This document shows positions 1 to 11,800 of a DNA stretch of 64,000 bases, in pieces. Within the stretch, counting starts at the first letter, position 1. Every line of letters begins with the position of its first letter. This DNA is from Hydractinia symbiolongicarpus. Its lineage: Eukaryota > Cnidaria > Hydrozoa > Anthoathecata > Hydractiniidae. The DNA is taken from the NCBI RefSeq assembly GCF_029227915.1, contig NC_079877.1, forward strand, positions 8,124,001-8,188,000. Direction: 5' to 3'. The notes under the pieces are model-generated. The model saw nothing but the letters and a program-made list of their open reading frames with translations, searched no databases and was not told the origin of the DNA. The position numbers were made by a program, and so were the translations under genes.

Positions 1-3000
1 GATTCTCTAGCGGTATAATTCCGTTTGAGTTACAACGGTTGCGTCACATATTCCTACCAACATGTATTTAGCGATTTTTTTCTGATATTACTAGGTTGCA
101 TTGCTTTTAAAAGTGAAACGATTGAATGTGGGACTTAATTGAGCTGATTTTGGACTGTGACCTTATAAATGTTATATGTGAGACAATTGGGCTCCTAGAA
201 AAAACATTCTTCTTAATTTGACATGATTGCCGGAATTCAGCAGTTACACTGGGCGCTGTGGCAGCGCTTTAATTAAAAATTTAGATAAAAAAGTCATTTT
301 TGTACTGTGGCACCAATCCTAGCCGTTATCGCGCGCTGAAGAAATAGAGACAGTTTCAAAAACTACATTTCATTGACTTTCTAACGCTATCAGTCCGTTT
401 CAATTACAATGGTTCCGTCACATATTCGTACCTTCATGTACTTAACCATATTTTTCCAATAATACCAGGTTGCATCGCTTTTAACTGTAAAACGATTGAC
501 TGAGGGATTTAATTGAACTGATTCTGGACGGTGACCTTATAAATTTTATAAGTGAGACAATTGGACTCCTAGAAATAACATTCTTCTTAATTTGACATGA
601 TTGCCGGAACTCAGCGATTACACTGGGCGCTGTGGTAGCGCTTTCTTTTAAAAGTTCAAATAAATTAGTCTTTTTTTACTGTGGGACCAATCCTGGCCGT
701 TAGCACGCGCTGAATAAATAGCAACAGTTTCCAAAACTACATTTCATTGATTTTCTAGCGGTATAATTCCGTTTGAGTTACAACGGTTGCGTCACATATT
801 CCTAGCAACATGTATTTAGCGATTTTTTCCTGATATTACTAGGTTGCATCGCTTTTAACAGTAAAACGTTTGACTGTGGGACTTAATTGAACTGATTTTG
901 GACTTTGACCTTATAAATGTGATAAATGAGACAATTGAATTCCAAGAAATAACATTTTTCTTAATTTGACATGATTGCTTGAACTCAGCAGTTCCACTGG
1001 GCGCTGTGGCAGCGCTTTATTTAAATATTTAGATAAAAAAGTCATTTTTTGTACTGTGGCACCAATCCTAGCCGTTATCGCGCGCTGAAGAAATAGAGAC
1101 ATTCTGAAAAACTACATTTCATTGACTTCTTGGCGGTATCAAGCCGTTTGAGTTAAAACGGTTCAGTCACATACTCGTACTAACATGTAATTGGTGATTT
1201 TCTTCCGATATTACTAAGTTGTATTGCTTTTAACAGTGAAACAATTGACTGAGGGAGTTAATTGAACTGATTCCGGACTGTGACCTTTTAAATGTGAAAA
1301 ATGAGCCAATTGTTCTCCAAGGAATAACATTCTTCTTAATCTGACATAATTGCTGTAACTCAGCGATTATATTGGGCGCTATGGCAGCGCTTTATTTAAA
1401 CATTTAGATATTTAAATCATTTTTTACTGTGGGACCAATCGTAGCCGTTATCGCGCGCTGAAGAAATAGAGGCACTTTCAAAAACTACATTTCATTGAAT
1501 TTCTAACGGTGTCAGTCCGTTTAAGTTACAACGGTTGCGTCACATATTCGTACAAACATATGATTAGCGATATTTTTCTGACATTACTAGGTTGCATCGC
1601 TTGTAACTGGGAAATGACTGAATGTGGGACTTAATTTAAGTGATTCTGGACTGTGACCTTATAATTGTGACAAATGATACAATTGGACTCCAAGGAAAAA
1701 CAATCTTCTTAATTTGACATGATTGCTGTAACTCAGCGAATATACTGGGCGCTGTGGTACTGCTTTATTTAAAAGTTTATATAAATAAGTCATTTTTTAC
1801 TGTGGGATCAATCCTGACCGTTAGCACGTGCTGAATAAATAGGAATAGTTTCCAAAACTACATTTCATTGATTTTCTAGCGGTATAATTCCGTTTGAGTT
1901 ACAACGGTTGCGTCACATATTCCTACCAACATGTATTTAGCGATTTTTTTCTGATATTACTAGGTTGCATTGCTTTTAAAAGTGAAACGATTGAATGTGG
2001 GACTTAATTGAGCTGATTTTGGACTGTGACCTTATAAATGTTATATGTGAGACAATTGGGCTCCTAGAAATAACATTCTTCTTAATTTGACATGATTGCC
2101 GGAATTCAGCAGTTACACTGGGCGCTGTGGCAGCGCTTTAATTAAAAATTTAGATAAAAAAGTCATTTTTGTACTGTGGCACCAATCCTAGCCGTTACCG
2201 CGCGCTGAAGAAATAGAGACAGTTTCAAAAACTACATTTCATTGACTTTCTAACGCTATCAGTTCGTTTCAATTACAATGGTTCCGTCACATATTCGTAC
2301 CTTCATGTACTTAACGATATTTTTCCAATAATACCAGGTTACATCGCTTTTAACTGTAAAACGATTGACTGAGGGATTTAATTGAACTGATTCTGGACTG
2401 TGACCTTATAAATTTTATAAGTGAGACAATTGGACTCCTAGAAATAACATTCTTCTTAATTTGACATGATTGCCGGAACTCAGCGATTACACTGGCCGCT
2501 GTGGTAGCGCTTTCTTTTAAAAGTTCAAATAAATCAGTCTTTTTTTACTGTGGGACCAATCCTGGCCGTTAGCACGCGCTGAATAAATAGGAACAGTTTC
2601 CAAAACTACATTTTATTGATTTTCTAGCGGTATAATTTCGTTTGAGTTACAACGGTTGCGTCACATATTCCTAGCAACATGTATTTAGCGATTTTTTCCT
2701 GATATTACTAGGTTGCATCGCTTTTAACAGTGAAACGTTTGACTGTGGGACTTAATTGAACTGATTTTGGACTTTGACCTTATAAATGTGATAAATGAGA
2801 CAATTGAATTCCAAGAAATAACATTTTTCTTAATTTGACATGACTGCTTGAACTCAGCAGTTACACTGGGCGCTGTGGCAGCGCTTTATTTAAATATTCA
2901 GATAAAAAAGTCACTTTTGTATTGTGGCACCAATCCTAGCCGTTATCGCACGCTGAAGAAATAGAGACATTCTCAAAAACTACATATCATTGACTTTTTG

Positions 3001-3005
3001 GCAGT
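1..3005 (+). repeat. Five-monomer higher-order unit, 1869-bp offset (partial second copy)
   Basis: Landmarks lie at 43, 417, 791, 1166, 1539, 1912, 2286, 2660 and 3034. The sequence from 1 to about 1135 matches 1870 to about 3005 closely. Shared private variants are AGCGGTATAATTCC at 9 and 1878, TTCAATTACAATGGTTCC near 399 and 2268, and TTCCTAGCAACATG near 799 and 2668. The match is lost just after 3005, where the fourth monomer of the second copy switches to another type. The pattern is a duplication later overwritten by exchange. Confidence 0.85.
253..267. repeat. Perfect six-base-arm dyad GCGCTG-TGG-CAGCGC
   Basis: GCGCTG at 253-258 and CAGCGC at 262-267 around a three-base centre. This is the strongest form of the dyad in the array and recurs where the centre reads GTGGC, for example near 1004, 2122 and 2872. 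Confidence 0.85.
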
Positions 3006-5168
3006 ATCAAGCCGTTTGAGTTACAACGGTTGCGTCACATATTCGTACCATCATGTACTTAACGATATTTTTCCAATAATACCAGGTTGCATCGCTTTTA
3101 ACTGTAAAACGATTGACTGAGGGATTTAATTGAACTGATTCTGGACTGTGACCTCATAAATTTTATAACTGAGACAATTGGACTCCTACAAATAACATTC
3201 TTTTTAATTTGACATGATTACCGGAACTCAGCGATTACACTGGGCGCTGGAGTAGCGCTTTCTTTTAAAAATTAAGATAAATAAGTCAATTTTTCGTGTG
3301 GGACCAATCCCAGCCGTTAGATCGCGCTGAAGAAATAAAGGCAGTTTCAAAAACTACATTTCATTGACTTTCTAACGGTATCAATCCGTTCGAGTGACAA
3401 CGGTTCAGTCACATACTCGTACTAACATGTATTTAGTGATTTTCTTCCGATATTACTAAGTTGTATTGCTTTTAACAGTGAAACAATTGACTGAGGGAGT
3501 TAATTGAACTGATTCCGGACTGTGACCTTATAAATGTGAAAAATGAGCCAATTGTTCTCCAAGGAATAACATTCTTCTTAATTTGACATGATTGCTGGAA
3601 CTCAGCGATTACACAAGGCGCTTTGGAAGCGCTTCATTTAAAAATTTAGATAAATAAGTCAATCCTTACTGTGGGACCAATCCTAGCCGTTATCGCGAGC
3701 TGAAGAAATAGAGACAGTTTTAAAAACAACATTTCAATGGCTTTCTAACGGTATCAGTCCGTTTGAGTTACAACGGTTGCGTCACATATTCGTACCAACA
3801 TGTATTTAGCGATATTTTTCCGCTGTTGCTAGGTTGCATCGCCTTTAACAGTGAAACGATTGACTGTGGGACTTAAATGAACTGATTTTGGACTGAGACC
3901 TTATGAATGTGAAAGTGAGACAATTCGACTTCAAGAAATAACATTCTTCTTAACTTGACATGATTGCTGAAATTCAGAGATTACACTGGCCGCTGTGGTA
4001 GCGCTTAATTTAAAAATTAAGATAAAAAATTCAGTTTTTACTGTGGGACCAATCCCAGCCGTTGGCGCGCGCTGAAGAAATAGAGACAGTTTCAAATACT
4101 AAATTTCACTGACTTTCTAACGGTGTCAGTCCGTTTGCGTTACAACAGTTGGGTCACATATTCATACCAACATGTATTTAACGATATTTTTTTGATATTA
4201 CTAGGTTGCATCGCTTTTAACAGTGAAACGATTGACTCTGGAAATTAACTGAAGTAACTTTGGACTGTGACCTTATAAATGTGATAAATGAGACAATTGG
4301 ACTCCAAGAAATAACATTCTTCTTAATTTGACATGATTGTTGGAACTCAGCGATTACATTAGGCTCTGTGGTAGGGCTTTATTTAAAAATTTAGATAAAT
4401 AAGTCTTTTTCTACTGTGGGACCAAACCTGGCCGTTAGCATTCGCTGAATAAATAGGAACAGTTTCAAAGACTATATTTCATTGACTTTCTGACGGTATA
4501 AATCCGTTTCAATTACAATGGTTCCGTCACATATTCGTACCATCATGTACTTAACGATATTTTTCCAATAATACCAGGTTTCATCGCCTTTAACTGTAAA
4601 GGATTGACTGAGGGATTTAATTGAACTGATTCTGGACTGTGACCTTATAAATTTTATAAGTGAGACAATTGGACTCCCAGAAATAACATTCTTCTTAATT
4701 TGACATCATTGCCGGAACTCAGCGATTACACTGGGCGCTGTGGTAGCGCTTTCTTTTAAAAATTCAGATAAATAAGTTAATTTTTAGTGTGGGACCAATC
4801 CTGGCCCTTAGCACGCGCTGAATAAATAGGAACAGTTTCAAAGACTACATTTCATTGACTTTCTGGCGGTATAAACCCGTTTGAGTGACAACGGCTGCGT
4901 CACATATTCGTACCAAAATGTATTTAGTGATAGTATTCGGATGTCACTAGGTTGCATCGCTTTTAACAGTGAAACGTTTGAATGTGGGACTTAATTGAAC
5001 TGATTTTGGACTTGACCTTATAAATGTGATAAATGAGCTAGTTTGGCTACAAGAAATAACATTCTTCTTAATTTCACATGATTGCTGGAACTCAGCGATT
5101 TCACTGGGCGGTGTGGTAGCGTTTTATTTCAAAATTAAGATAAATAAGTTATTTTTTACAACGGTTCA
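3006..5168 (+). repeat. Diverged monomers without clear higher-order order
   Basis: Landmarks lie at 3034, 3408, 3781, 4153, 4526 and 4899. The unit at 3408 shares the rare variant GGTTCAGTCACATACTCG with the unit at 1166, and a run of matching variants follows in both, so a patch of about one monomer is shared at an offset of 2242 bp. Other neighbouring monomers differ from each other by many substitutions. No gene or foreign insert is present. Confidence 0.8.
4899..5168 (+). repeat. Truncated monomer (270 bp) with a 103-bp internal deletion
   Basis: The sequence passes from the T-rich stretch (AGTTATTTTTTAC at about 5148-5160) straight into AACGGTTCAG. The third ACTGTG motif, the CGCGCGCTGAAG region and the left part of the AACGG/CCGTT block are missing. 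TTAC is present at both sides of the lost segment in intact monomers, which suggests a microhomology deletion. Confidence 0.85.
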
Positions 5169-5750
5169 GTCACACATTCGTACCAACATGCACTTAACGA
5201 TATTTTTCCAATAATACCAGGTTGCATCGCTTTTAACAGTAAAACCATTGACTGTGGGACTTAATTGAACTGATTTTGGACTTTGACCTTATAAATGTGA
5301 TAAATGAGCCAGTTTGGCTACAAGAAATAACATTCTTTTTAACTCGACATGATTACCGAAACTTAGCGATTACACTGGAACCTGTGGTAGCGCTTCATTT
5401 AAAATTTAATTAAATAAGTTATTTTTTACTGTGGGACCAATCCTAGCCGTTATCGCACGCTGAAGAAATAGAGACACTTTCAAAAACTACATTTCATTGA
5501 CTTTCCAACGGTGTCAGTCCGTTCATGTAACAACAGTTGCGTCACATATTCGTACGAACATGTATTAAGCGATATTTTTCTGACATTACTAGGTTGAATC
5601 GCTTTTAACAGTGAAACGATTGACTGAGGGACTTAATTGAACTGATTCTGTACTGTGACCTTATAAATGTGATAAATGAGACAATTGGACTCCAAGGAAA
5701 AACCTTCATCTTAATCTGACATGATTGCTGTAACTCAGCGATTATACTGG

Positions 5751-5765
5751 GCGCTATGGCAGCGC
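5751..5765. repeat. GCGCT...AGCGC dyad (potential hairpin) in each monomer
   Basis: Five-base arms GCGCT and AGCGC flank a five-base centre. In copies with a GTGGC centre, for example 253-267, the arms extend to GCGCTG and CAGCGC around TGG. The dyad recurs in a large share of monomers. A second allele, AGGCTCTGTGGTAGCGC, breaks the left arm and is common at 8-13 kb and throughout the right half. The element could form a small cruciform or be read by a dimeric DNA-binding protein. Neither has been shown here. Confidence 0.85.
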
Positions 5766-5879
5766 TTTATTTAAACATTTAGATAAATAAATCATTTTTT
5801 ACTGTGGGACCAATCGTAGCCGTTATCGCGCGCTGAAGAAATAGAGGCACTTTCAAAAACTACATTTCATTGAATTTCT

Positions 5880-5909
5880 AACGGTGTCAGTCCGTTTAAG
5901 TTACAACGG
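5880..5909. repeat. AACGG / CCGTT / AACGG alternating inverted repeat
   Basis: AACGG at 5880-5884, CCGTT at 5892-5896 and AACGG at 5905-5909 are spaced 7 and 8 bp apart. The central CCGTT can pair with either neighbour, giving two mutually exclusive hairpins. The same arrangement is clear at 27799-27828. The block sits directly before the GTCACA landmark and is among the better conserved parts of the unit. The left AACGG is often altered to AGCGG or GGCGG, whereas the right AACGG is kept in most copies. Confidence 0.85.
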
Positions 5910-5913
5910 TTGC

Positions 5914-7012
5914 GTCACATATTCGTACAAACATATATTTAGCGATATTTTCTGACATTACTAGGTTGCATCGCTTTTAACTGGGAAATGATTGACTGTG
6001 ACCTTATAATTGTGACAAATGAGACAATTGGACTCCAAGGAAAAACATTCTTCTTAATTTGACATGATTGCTGTAACTCAGCGAATATACTGGGCGCTGT
6101 GGTACTGCTTTATTTAAAAGTTTATATAAATAAGTCATTTTTTACTGTGGGATCAATCCTGACCGTTAGCACGTGCTGAATAAATAGGAATAGTTTCCAA
6201 AACTACATTTCATTGATTTTCTAGCGGTATAATTCCGTTTGAGTTACAACGGTTGCGCCACATAATCCTACCAACATGTATTTAGCGATTTTTTTCTGAT
6301 ATTACTAGGTTGCATTGCTTTTAAAAGTGAAACGATTGAATGTGGGACTTAATTGAGCTGATTTTGGACTGTGACCTTATAAATGTTATATGTGAGACAA
6401 TTAGGCTTCTAGAAATAACATTCTTCTTAATTTGACATGATTGCCGGAACTCAGCAGTTACACTGGGCGCTGTGGCAGCGCTTTAATTAAAAATTTAGAT
6501 AAAAAAGTCATTTTTGTACTGTGGCACCAATCCTAGCCGTTACCGCGCGCTGAAGAAATAGAGACAGTTTCAAAAACTACATTTCATTGACTTCTTGGCA
6601 GTATCAATTCAAATACTATATTTTACGGACTTTCTAACGGTATCAGTCCCTTTGAGTTACAACGGTTCCGTCACATACTCGTACCAACATGTATTTAGCG
6701 ATTTTTTTCTGATATTACTAGGTTGCATTGCTTTTAACAGTGAAACCATCGACTTTGGGACTTAATTGTACTGATTCTGTCAATTGGACTCCATGGAATA
6801 ACGTTCTTCTTAATTCGACATGATTGCTGGAATTCAGCGAGTACAGTAGGCTCTGTGGTTGCGCTTTATTTTAAAATTTAGATAAATAAGTCTTTTTTTA
6901 CTGTGGGTTCAATCCTGGCCGTTAGCACACCCTGAAGAAATAGAGACATTCTCAAAAACTAAATTTCATTGACTTCTTGGCGGTATCAATCCGTTTGAGT
7001 TACAACGGTTGC
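5914..7012 (+). repeat. Cluster of rearranged monomers: 30-bp losses and a 40-bp gain
   Basis: Three consecutive units have abnormal lengths: 343 bp (5914-6256), 413 bp (6257-6669) and 343 bp (6670-7012). In the first, GATTGACTGTG joins ACCTTATAA near 5990-6005, which is the result expected from deletion between the first two ACTGTG repeats. In the second, GGCAGTATCAA joins TTCAAATACTA near 6597-6620, duplicating about 40 bp around a shared TCAA. In the third, CTGATTCTG joins TCAATTGG near 6771-6786, with about 30 bp missing. The stretch from about 5845 to 6590 otherwise matches 1470-2220 (offset 4375 bp before the first deletion). Confidence 0.85.
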
Positions 7013-7890
7013 GTCACATATTTGTACCACATGTGTTTAGTGATATTTTTCCTAATACTAAGTTATATCGCTTTTAACAGTGAAACGATTGACTCTGTGA
7101 CTTAATTAAAGTAACTTTGGACTGTGACCTTATAAATGTGATAAGTGAGCCAACTGGAACCCAAAAAATATCATTCTTCTTATCTTGACATGATTGCCGG
7201 AACTCATCCATTACACCGGGTGCTGTGGTAGCGTTTCATTTAAAAATTTAGACAAATAAGTCATTTTGTACTGTGGCTGTGGGATTTAATTGAACTGATT
7301 TTGAACTGTGACCTTATGAATGTGATAAATGAGACAATTGGACTCCAAGGAGTAAAATTCTTAATTTGACATGATTGCCGTAACTCAGCGATTATACTGG
7401 GCGCTGTGGTAGCGCTTTTTTTAAAAAATATAAATAAATAAGACATTTTTTAATGTGGGACCAATCCTAGCCGTTATCGCGCGCTTAATAAATAGGAACA
7501 GTTTCAAAAACTACATTTCATTGACTTTCCAACAGTATCAATCCGTGTGAGTTACAGTGGTTGCGTCACATATTTGTACGAACATGTTTTTAGTGACATT
7601 TTTCCGATATTACTAAGTTGTATCGCTTTTAACAGTGAAACGATTGACTGTGGAACTTAACTGAACTAAATTTGGACTGTGACCTTATAAATGTGATAAG
7701 TGAACCAACTGGACTTCAAGAAATAACTTTCTTCTTAATTTGACATGATTGCCGGAACTCAGTGATTACACTGGGCGCTGTGGTAGCGCTTCATTCAAAT
7801 ATTTAAATAAATAAGTCATTTTTTACTGTGGGACAAATCCTAGCCGTTAGCGCGCGTTGAAGAAGAAGAGACAGTTTCAAATACTATATT
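6781..7890 (+). repeat. Segment duplicated 9.86 kb downstream (copy at about 16642-17750)
   Basis: Landmarks 7013 and 7565 correspond to 16874 and 17428. Shared rare variants include TAACGTTCTTC, GAGTACAGTAGGCTCTGTGG, CACACCCTGAAG, TACCACATGTGTTTAGTG, the half-monomer junction, and GCGCGTTGAAGAAGAAGAG. Both copies diverge at the same points on each side. The offset equals 26.5 monomers, so the half unit is included in the register. The copy at 7013 has a small deletion near 7050 (TTTCCTAATACTAAG). Confidence 0.85.
7254..7445 (+). repeat. Half-length monomer (about 180 bp), copy 1
   Basis: After GTCATTTTGTACTGTG the sequence continues with GCTGTGGGATTTAATTG, skipping about 190 bp that normally separate the third ACTGTG motif from the first motif of the next unit. 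The interval between flanking landmarks (7013 to 7565) is therefore 552 bp. Equivalent junctions occur near 8943, 11365, 13039, 15085 and 17131. Confidence 0.88.
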
Positions 7891-8800
7891 TCATTGACTT
7901 CTTGGCGGTATCAATCCGTTTGAGTTACAACAGTTGCGTCACATATTCGTACCATCATGTAATTAACGATATTTTTCAAATATTACCAGGCTGCATCGCT
8001 TTTAACGGTAAAACGATTGACTGTAGGATTAATTGAACTGATACTGGACTGTGACCTTATAAATGTGATAAATGAGCCAGTTGGTCTCCAAGGAATAACA
8101 TTTTTCTTAATTTGACATGATTGTTTGAATTCAGCGATTACATTAGGCTCTGTGGCAGCGCTTTATTTAAAAATTTAGATAAAAAAGTAGTTTTTGTACT
8201 GTGTGACCACTCCTAGCCGTTATCGCGCGCTTAATAAATAGGAACAGTTTCAAAAACTACATTTCATTGACTTTCCAACAGTATCAATCCGTGTGAGTTT
8301 CAGTGGTTGCGTCACATATTTGTACGAACATGTTGTTAGTGACATTTTTCCGATATTACTAAGTTGTATCGCTTTTAACAGTGAAACGATTGACTGTGGA
8401 ACTTAACTGAACTAAATTTGGACTGTGACCTTATAAATGTGATAAGTGAACCAACTGGACTTCAAGAAATAACTTTCTTCTTAATTTGACATGATTGCCG
8501 GAACTCAGTGATTACACTGGGCGCTGTGGTAGCGCTTCATTCAAATATTTAAATAAATAAGTCATTTTTTACTGTGGGACAAATCCTAGCCGTTAGCGCG
8601 CGTTGAAGAAGAAGAGACAGTTTCAAATACTATATTACATTGACTTCTTGGCGGTATCAATCCGTTTGAGTTACAACAGTTGCGTCACATATTCGTACCA
8701 TCATGTACTTAACGACATTTTTCAAATATTACCAGGCTGCATCGCTTTTAACGGTAAAACGATTGACTGTAGGATTAATTGAACTGATGCTGGACTGTGA
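7470..8800 (+). repeat. Two-monomer tandem duplication, 746-bp offset
   Basis: About 7470-8050 matches about 8216-8800. Landmarks 7565 and 7938 pair with 8311 and 8684. Shared private variants are CCAACAGTATCAATCCGTG, TTTGTACGAACATG, ACAAATCCTAGCC and GTTGAAGAAGAAGAG. The match ends near 8800, where the second copy enters a half-length monomer. Confidence 0.85.
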
Positions 8801-8810
8801 CCTTATAAAT

Positions 8811-11800
8811 GTGATAAGTGAGCCAACTGAACCCCAAGAAATATCATTCTTCTTAATTTGACATTATTGCCGGAACTCATCCATTACACCGGATGCTGTG
8901 GTAGCGTTTCATTTAAAAATTTAGATAAATAAGTCATTTTGTACTGTGACTGTGGGATTTAATTGAACTGATTCTGGACTGTGACCTTATGAATGTGATA
9001 AATGAGCCAGTTGGTCTCCAAGGAATAACATTTTTCTTAATTTGACATGATTGCTCGAATTCAGCGATTACATTAGGCTCTGTGGCAGCGCTTTATTTAA
9101 AAATTTAGATAAAAAAGTAGTTTTTGTACTGTGTGACCACTCCTAGCCGTTATCGCCCGCTGAAGAAATAGAGACAGTTTCAGAAACTCCACTTCATTGA
9201 CTTTCTAACGGTATCAGTTCGTTTCAGTTACAACGGTTCCGTCACATATTCGTACCATCATGTACTTAACGATATTTTTCAAATATTACCAGGCTGCATC
9301 GCTTTTAACGGTAAAACGATTGACTGTAGGATTAATTGAACTGATACTGGACTGTGACCTTATAATTATGATAAATGAGCCAATTAGACTCCAAGGAATA
9401 ACATTCTTCTTAATTTCACATGATTATTGCAATTCAGCGATTACATTAGGCTCTGTGGTAGCGCTTCATTTAAAAATTTTGAAAATTAAGTCATTTTTTA
9501 TTATGGGACCAATCCTAGCCGTCATCGCGCGCTGAAGAAATAGAGCCTTTGTCAAAATCTACATTTCATTGACTTTATAACAGTGTCAGTCCGTTTAAGT
9601 TACAACGGTTGCGTCACATATTCGTACCAACATGTATTTAGCGATATTATTCGGTAATTACTAGGTTGGATCGCTTTTAACAGTGACACGATTGACTGTG
9701 GGACGTAGTTGAACTGATTCTGGACTGTGACCTTATAAATGTGATAAATGAGCCAATTGGACTCCAAGGAATAATATTCTTCTTAATTTGACATGATTGC
9801 TGGAATTCAACGATTACATTAGGCTCTGTGGTAGCGCCCTATTTAAAAAGTTAGATAAATAAGGCTTTTTTTACAGTGGGACCAATCCTGGCGGTTAGCA
9901 CGCGCTGAACAAACAGGAACAGTTTCAAAGACTACATTTCATTGACTTTCTAACAGTGTCAATCCGTTTCAGTTACAACGGTTGCGTCAGATATTCGTAC
10001 CAACATGTATTTAGCGATAGTATTCGGATATTACTAGGTTGCATCGCTTTTAACAGTGAAACGTTTGCCTGTAGGACTTAATTGAACTGATTTTGGACTT
10101 TGACCTTATAAATGTGATAAATGAGCCAGTTTGACTACAAGACATAACATTGTTCTTAATTTGACATGATTGCTTGAATTCAGCGATTACATTAGGCTCT
10201 GTGGTAGCCCTTTATTTAAAAATTTAAGTAAATAAGTCTTTCTTTACTTTGGGACCAATCCTGGCAGTTAGCACACGCTGAAGAAATAGAGACATTCTCA
10301 AAAACTACATTTTATTCACTTCTTGGCGGTATCAATCCATTTGAGTTACAACGGTTGCGTCACATATTCGTACCGACATGTATTTAGCGATAGTACTCGG
10401 ATATTACTTGGTTGCATCGCTTTTAACAGTGAAACGTTTGCCTGTGGGATTTAATTGAACTGATTTATGACTTTGACCTTATAAATGTGATAAATGAGCC
10501 AGCTGGTCTCCAAGGAAAAATATTCTTCTTAATTTGACATGATTGCTTGAATTCAGCGATTACATTAGGCTCTGTGGTAGCGCTTTATTTTAAAATTTAG
10601 ATAAATAAGTCTTTTTTTACTGTGGGTTCAATCCTGGCCGTTAGCACACGCTGAAGAAATAGAGACATTCTCAAAAACTACATTTCATTGACTTCTTGGC
10701 GGTATCAATCCGTTTGAGTTACAACAGTTGCGTCACATACTCGTACCGACATGTACTTAGTAATTTTTTCTCCGATATTACCAAGTTGTGTCGCTTCTAG
10801 CTGTGCAGCGATTGACTGTGGGACTTAATTGAACTGATTCTGGACTGTGACCTTATAAATCTGATAAATGAGCCAATTGGACTCCATGGAATAACGTTCT
10901 TCTTATTTCGACATGATTGCTGGAATTCAGCGAGTACAGTAGGCTCTGTGGTAGCGCTTTACTTAAAATTTTAGATAAATAAGTCTTCTTTTACTGTGGG
11001 ATCAATCCTGGCCGTTAGCACACGCTGAAGAAACAGAGACATTCTCAAATACTACATTTCATTGACTTCTTGGCGGTGTCAATCTGTTTGAGTTACAACG
11101 GTTGCGTCACATATTCGTACCACATGTGTTTAGTGATATTTTTCCGATATTACTAAGTTATATCGCTTTTAACAGTGAAACAATTGACTCTGGGACTTAA
11201 TTCAAGTAACTTTGAACTGTGACCTTATAAATGTGATAAGTGAGCCAACTGAACCCCAAGAAATATCATTCTTCTTAATTTGACATTATTGCCGGAACTC
11301 ATCCATTACACCGGATGCTGTGGTAGCGTTTCATTTAAAAATTTAGATAAATAAGTCATTTTGTACTGTGACTGTGGGATTTAATTGAACTGATTCTGGA
11401 CTGTGACCTTATGAATGTGATAAATGAGCCAGTTGGTCTCCAAGGAATAACATTTTTCTTAATTTGACATGATTGCTCGAATTCAGCGATTACATTAGGC
11501 TCTGTGGCAGCGCTTTATTTAAAAATTTAGATAAAAAAGTAGTTTTTGTACTGTGTGACCAATCCTAGCCGTCATCGCGCGCTGAAGAAATAGAGCCTTT
11601 GTCAAAATCTACATTTCATTGACTTTGTAACAGTGTCAGTCCGTTTAAGTTACAACGGTTGCGTCACATATTCGTACCAACATGTATTTAGCGATATTAT
11701 TCGGTAATTACTAGGTTGGATCACTTTTAACAGTGACACGATTGACTGTGGGACGTAGTTGAACTGATTCTGGACTGTGACCTTATAAATGTGATAAATG

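Larger units (their letters stand above)
5541..5913 (+). repeat. Representative full-length satellite monomer (373 bp)
   Basis: This copy shows the complete unit from one GTCACA to the next. In order: GTCACATATTCGTAC at the start; an ACATG box and T-rich stretch to about 5580; CGCTTTTAACAGTGAAACG at about 5600-5619; the first ACTGTG-type motif (here ACTGAGGGAC, 5623-5632); the second (ACTGTGACC, from 5652); a TATAAA-like box at 5662-5667; CAATTGG at about 5682-5688; the GCGCT...AGCGC dyad at 5751-5765; an A/T-rich stretch at about 5767-5800; the third motif ACTGTGGGAC at 5801-5810; CGCGCGCTGAAGAAATAG from 5827; and the AACGG/CCGTT/AACGG triplet at 5880-5909. The first and third ACTGTG-type motifs are 178 bp apart, close to half the unit. 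I chose the start for convenience; a tandem repeat has no natural first base. Confidence 0.95.

Noticed and set aside
5541-5560. CENP-B-box-like sequence near ATTCGTACCAACATG
   Set aside because: TTCG and the following A fit the known pattern but the required CGGG is absent (ATGT or similar instead). No better match was found on either strand.
5623-5995. The 373-bp unit as a proven dimer of two related halves
   Set aside because: Only the ACTGTGGGAC motif is shared; the rest of the halves could not be aligned by eye.
9260-9535. Plus-strand reading frame of 91 codons, and a shorter one at 5026-5214
   Set aside because: They lie wholly within satellite sequence, are not kept in neighbouring monomers, and have no sign of a coding signal.
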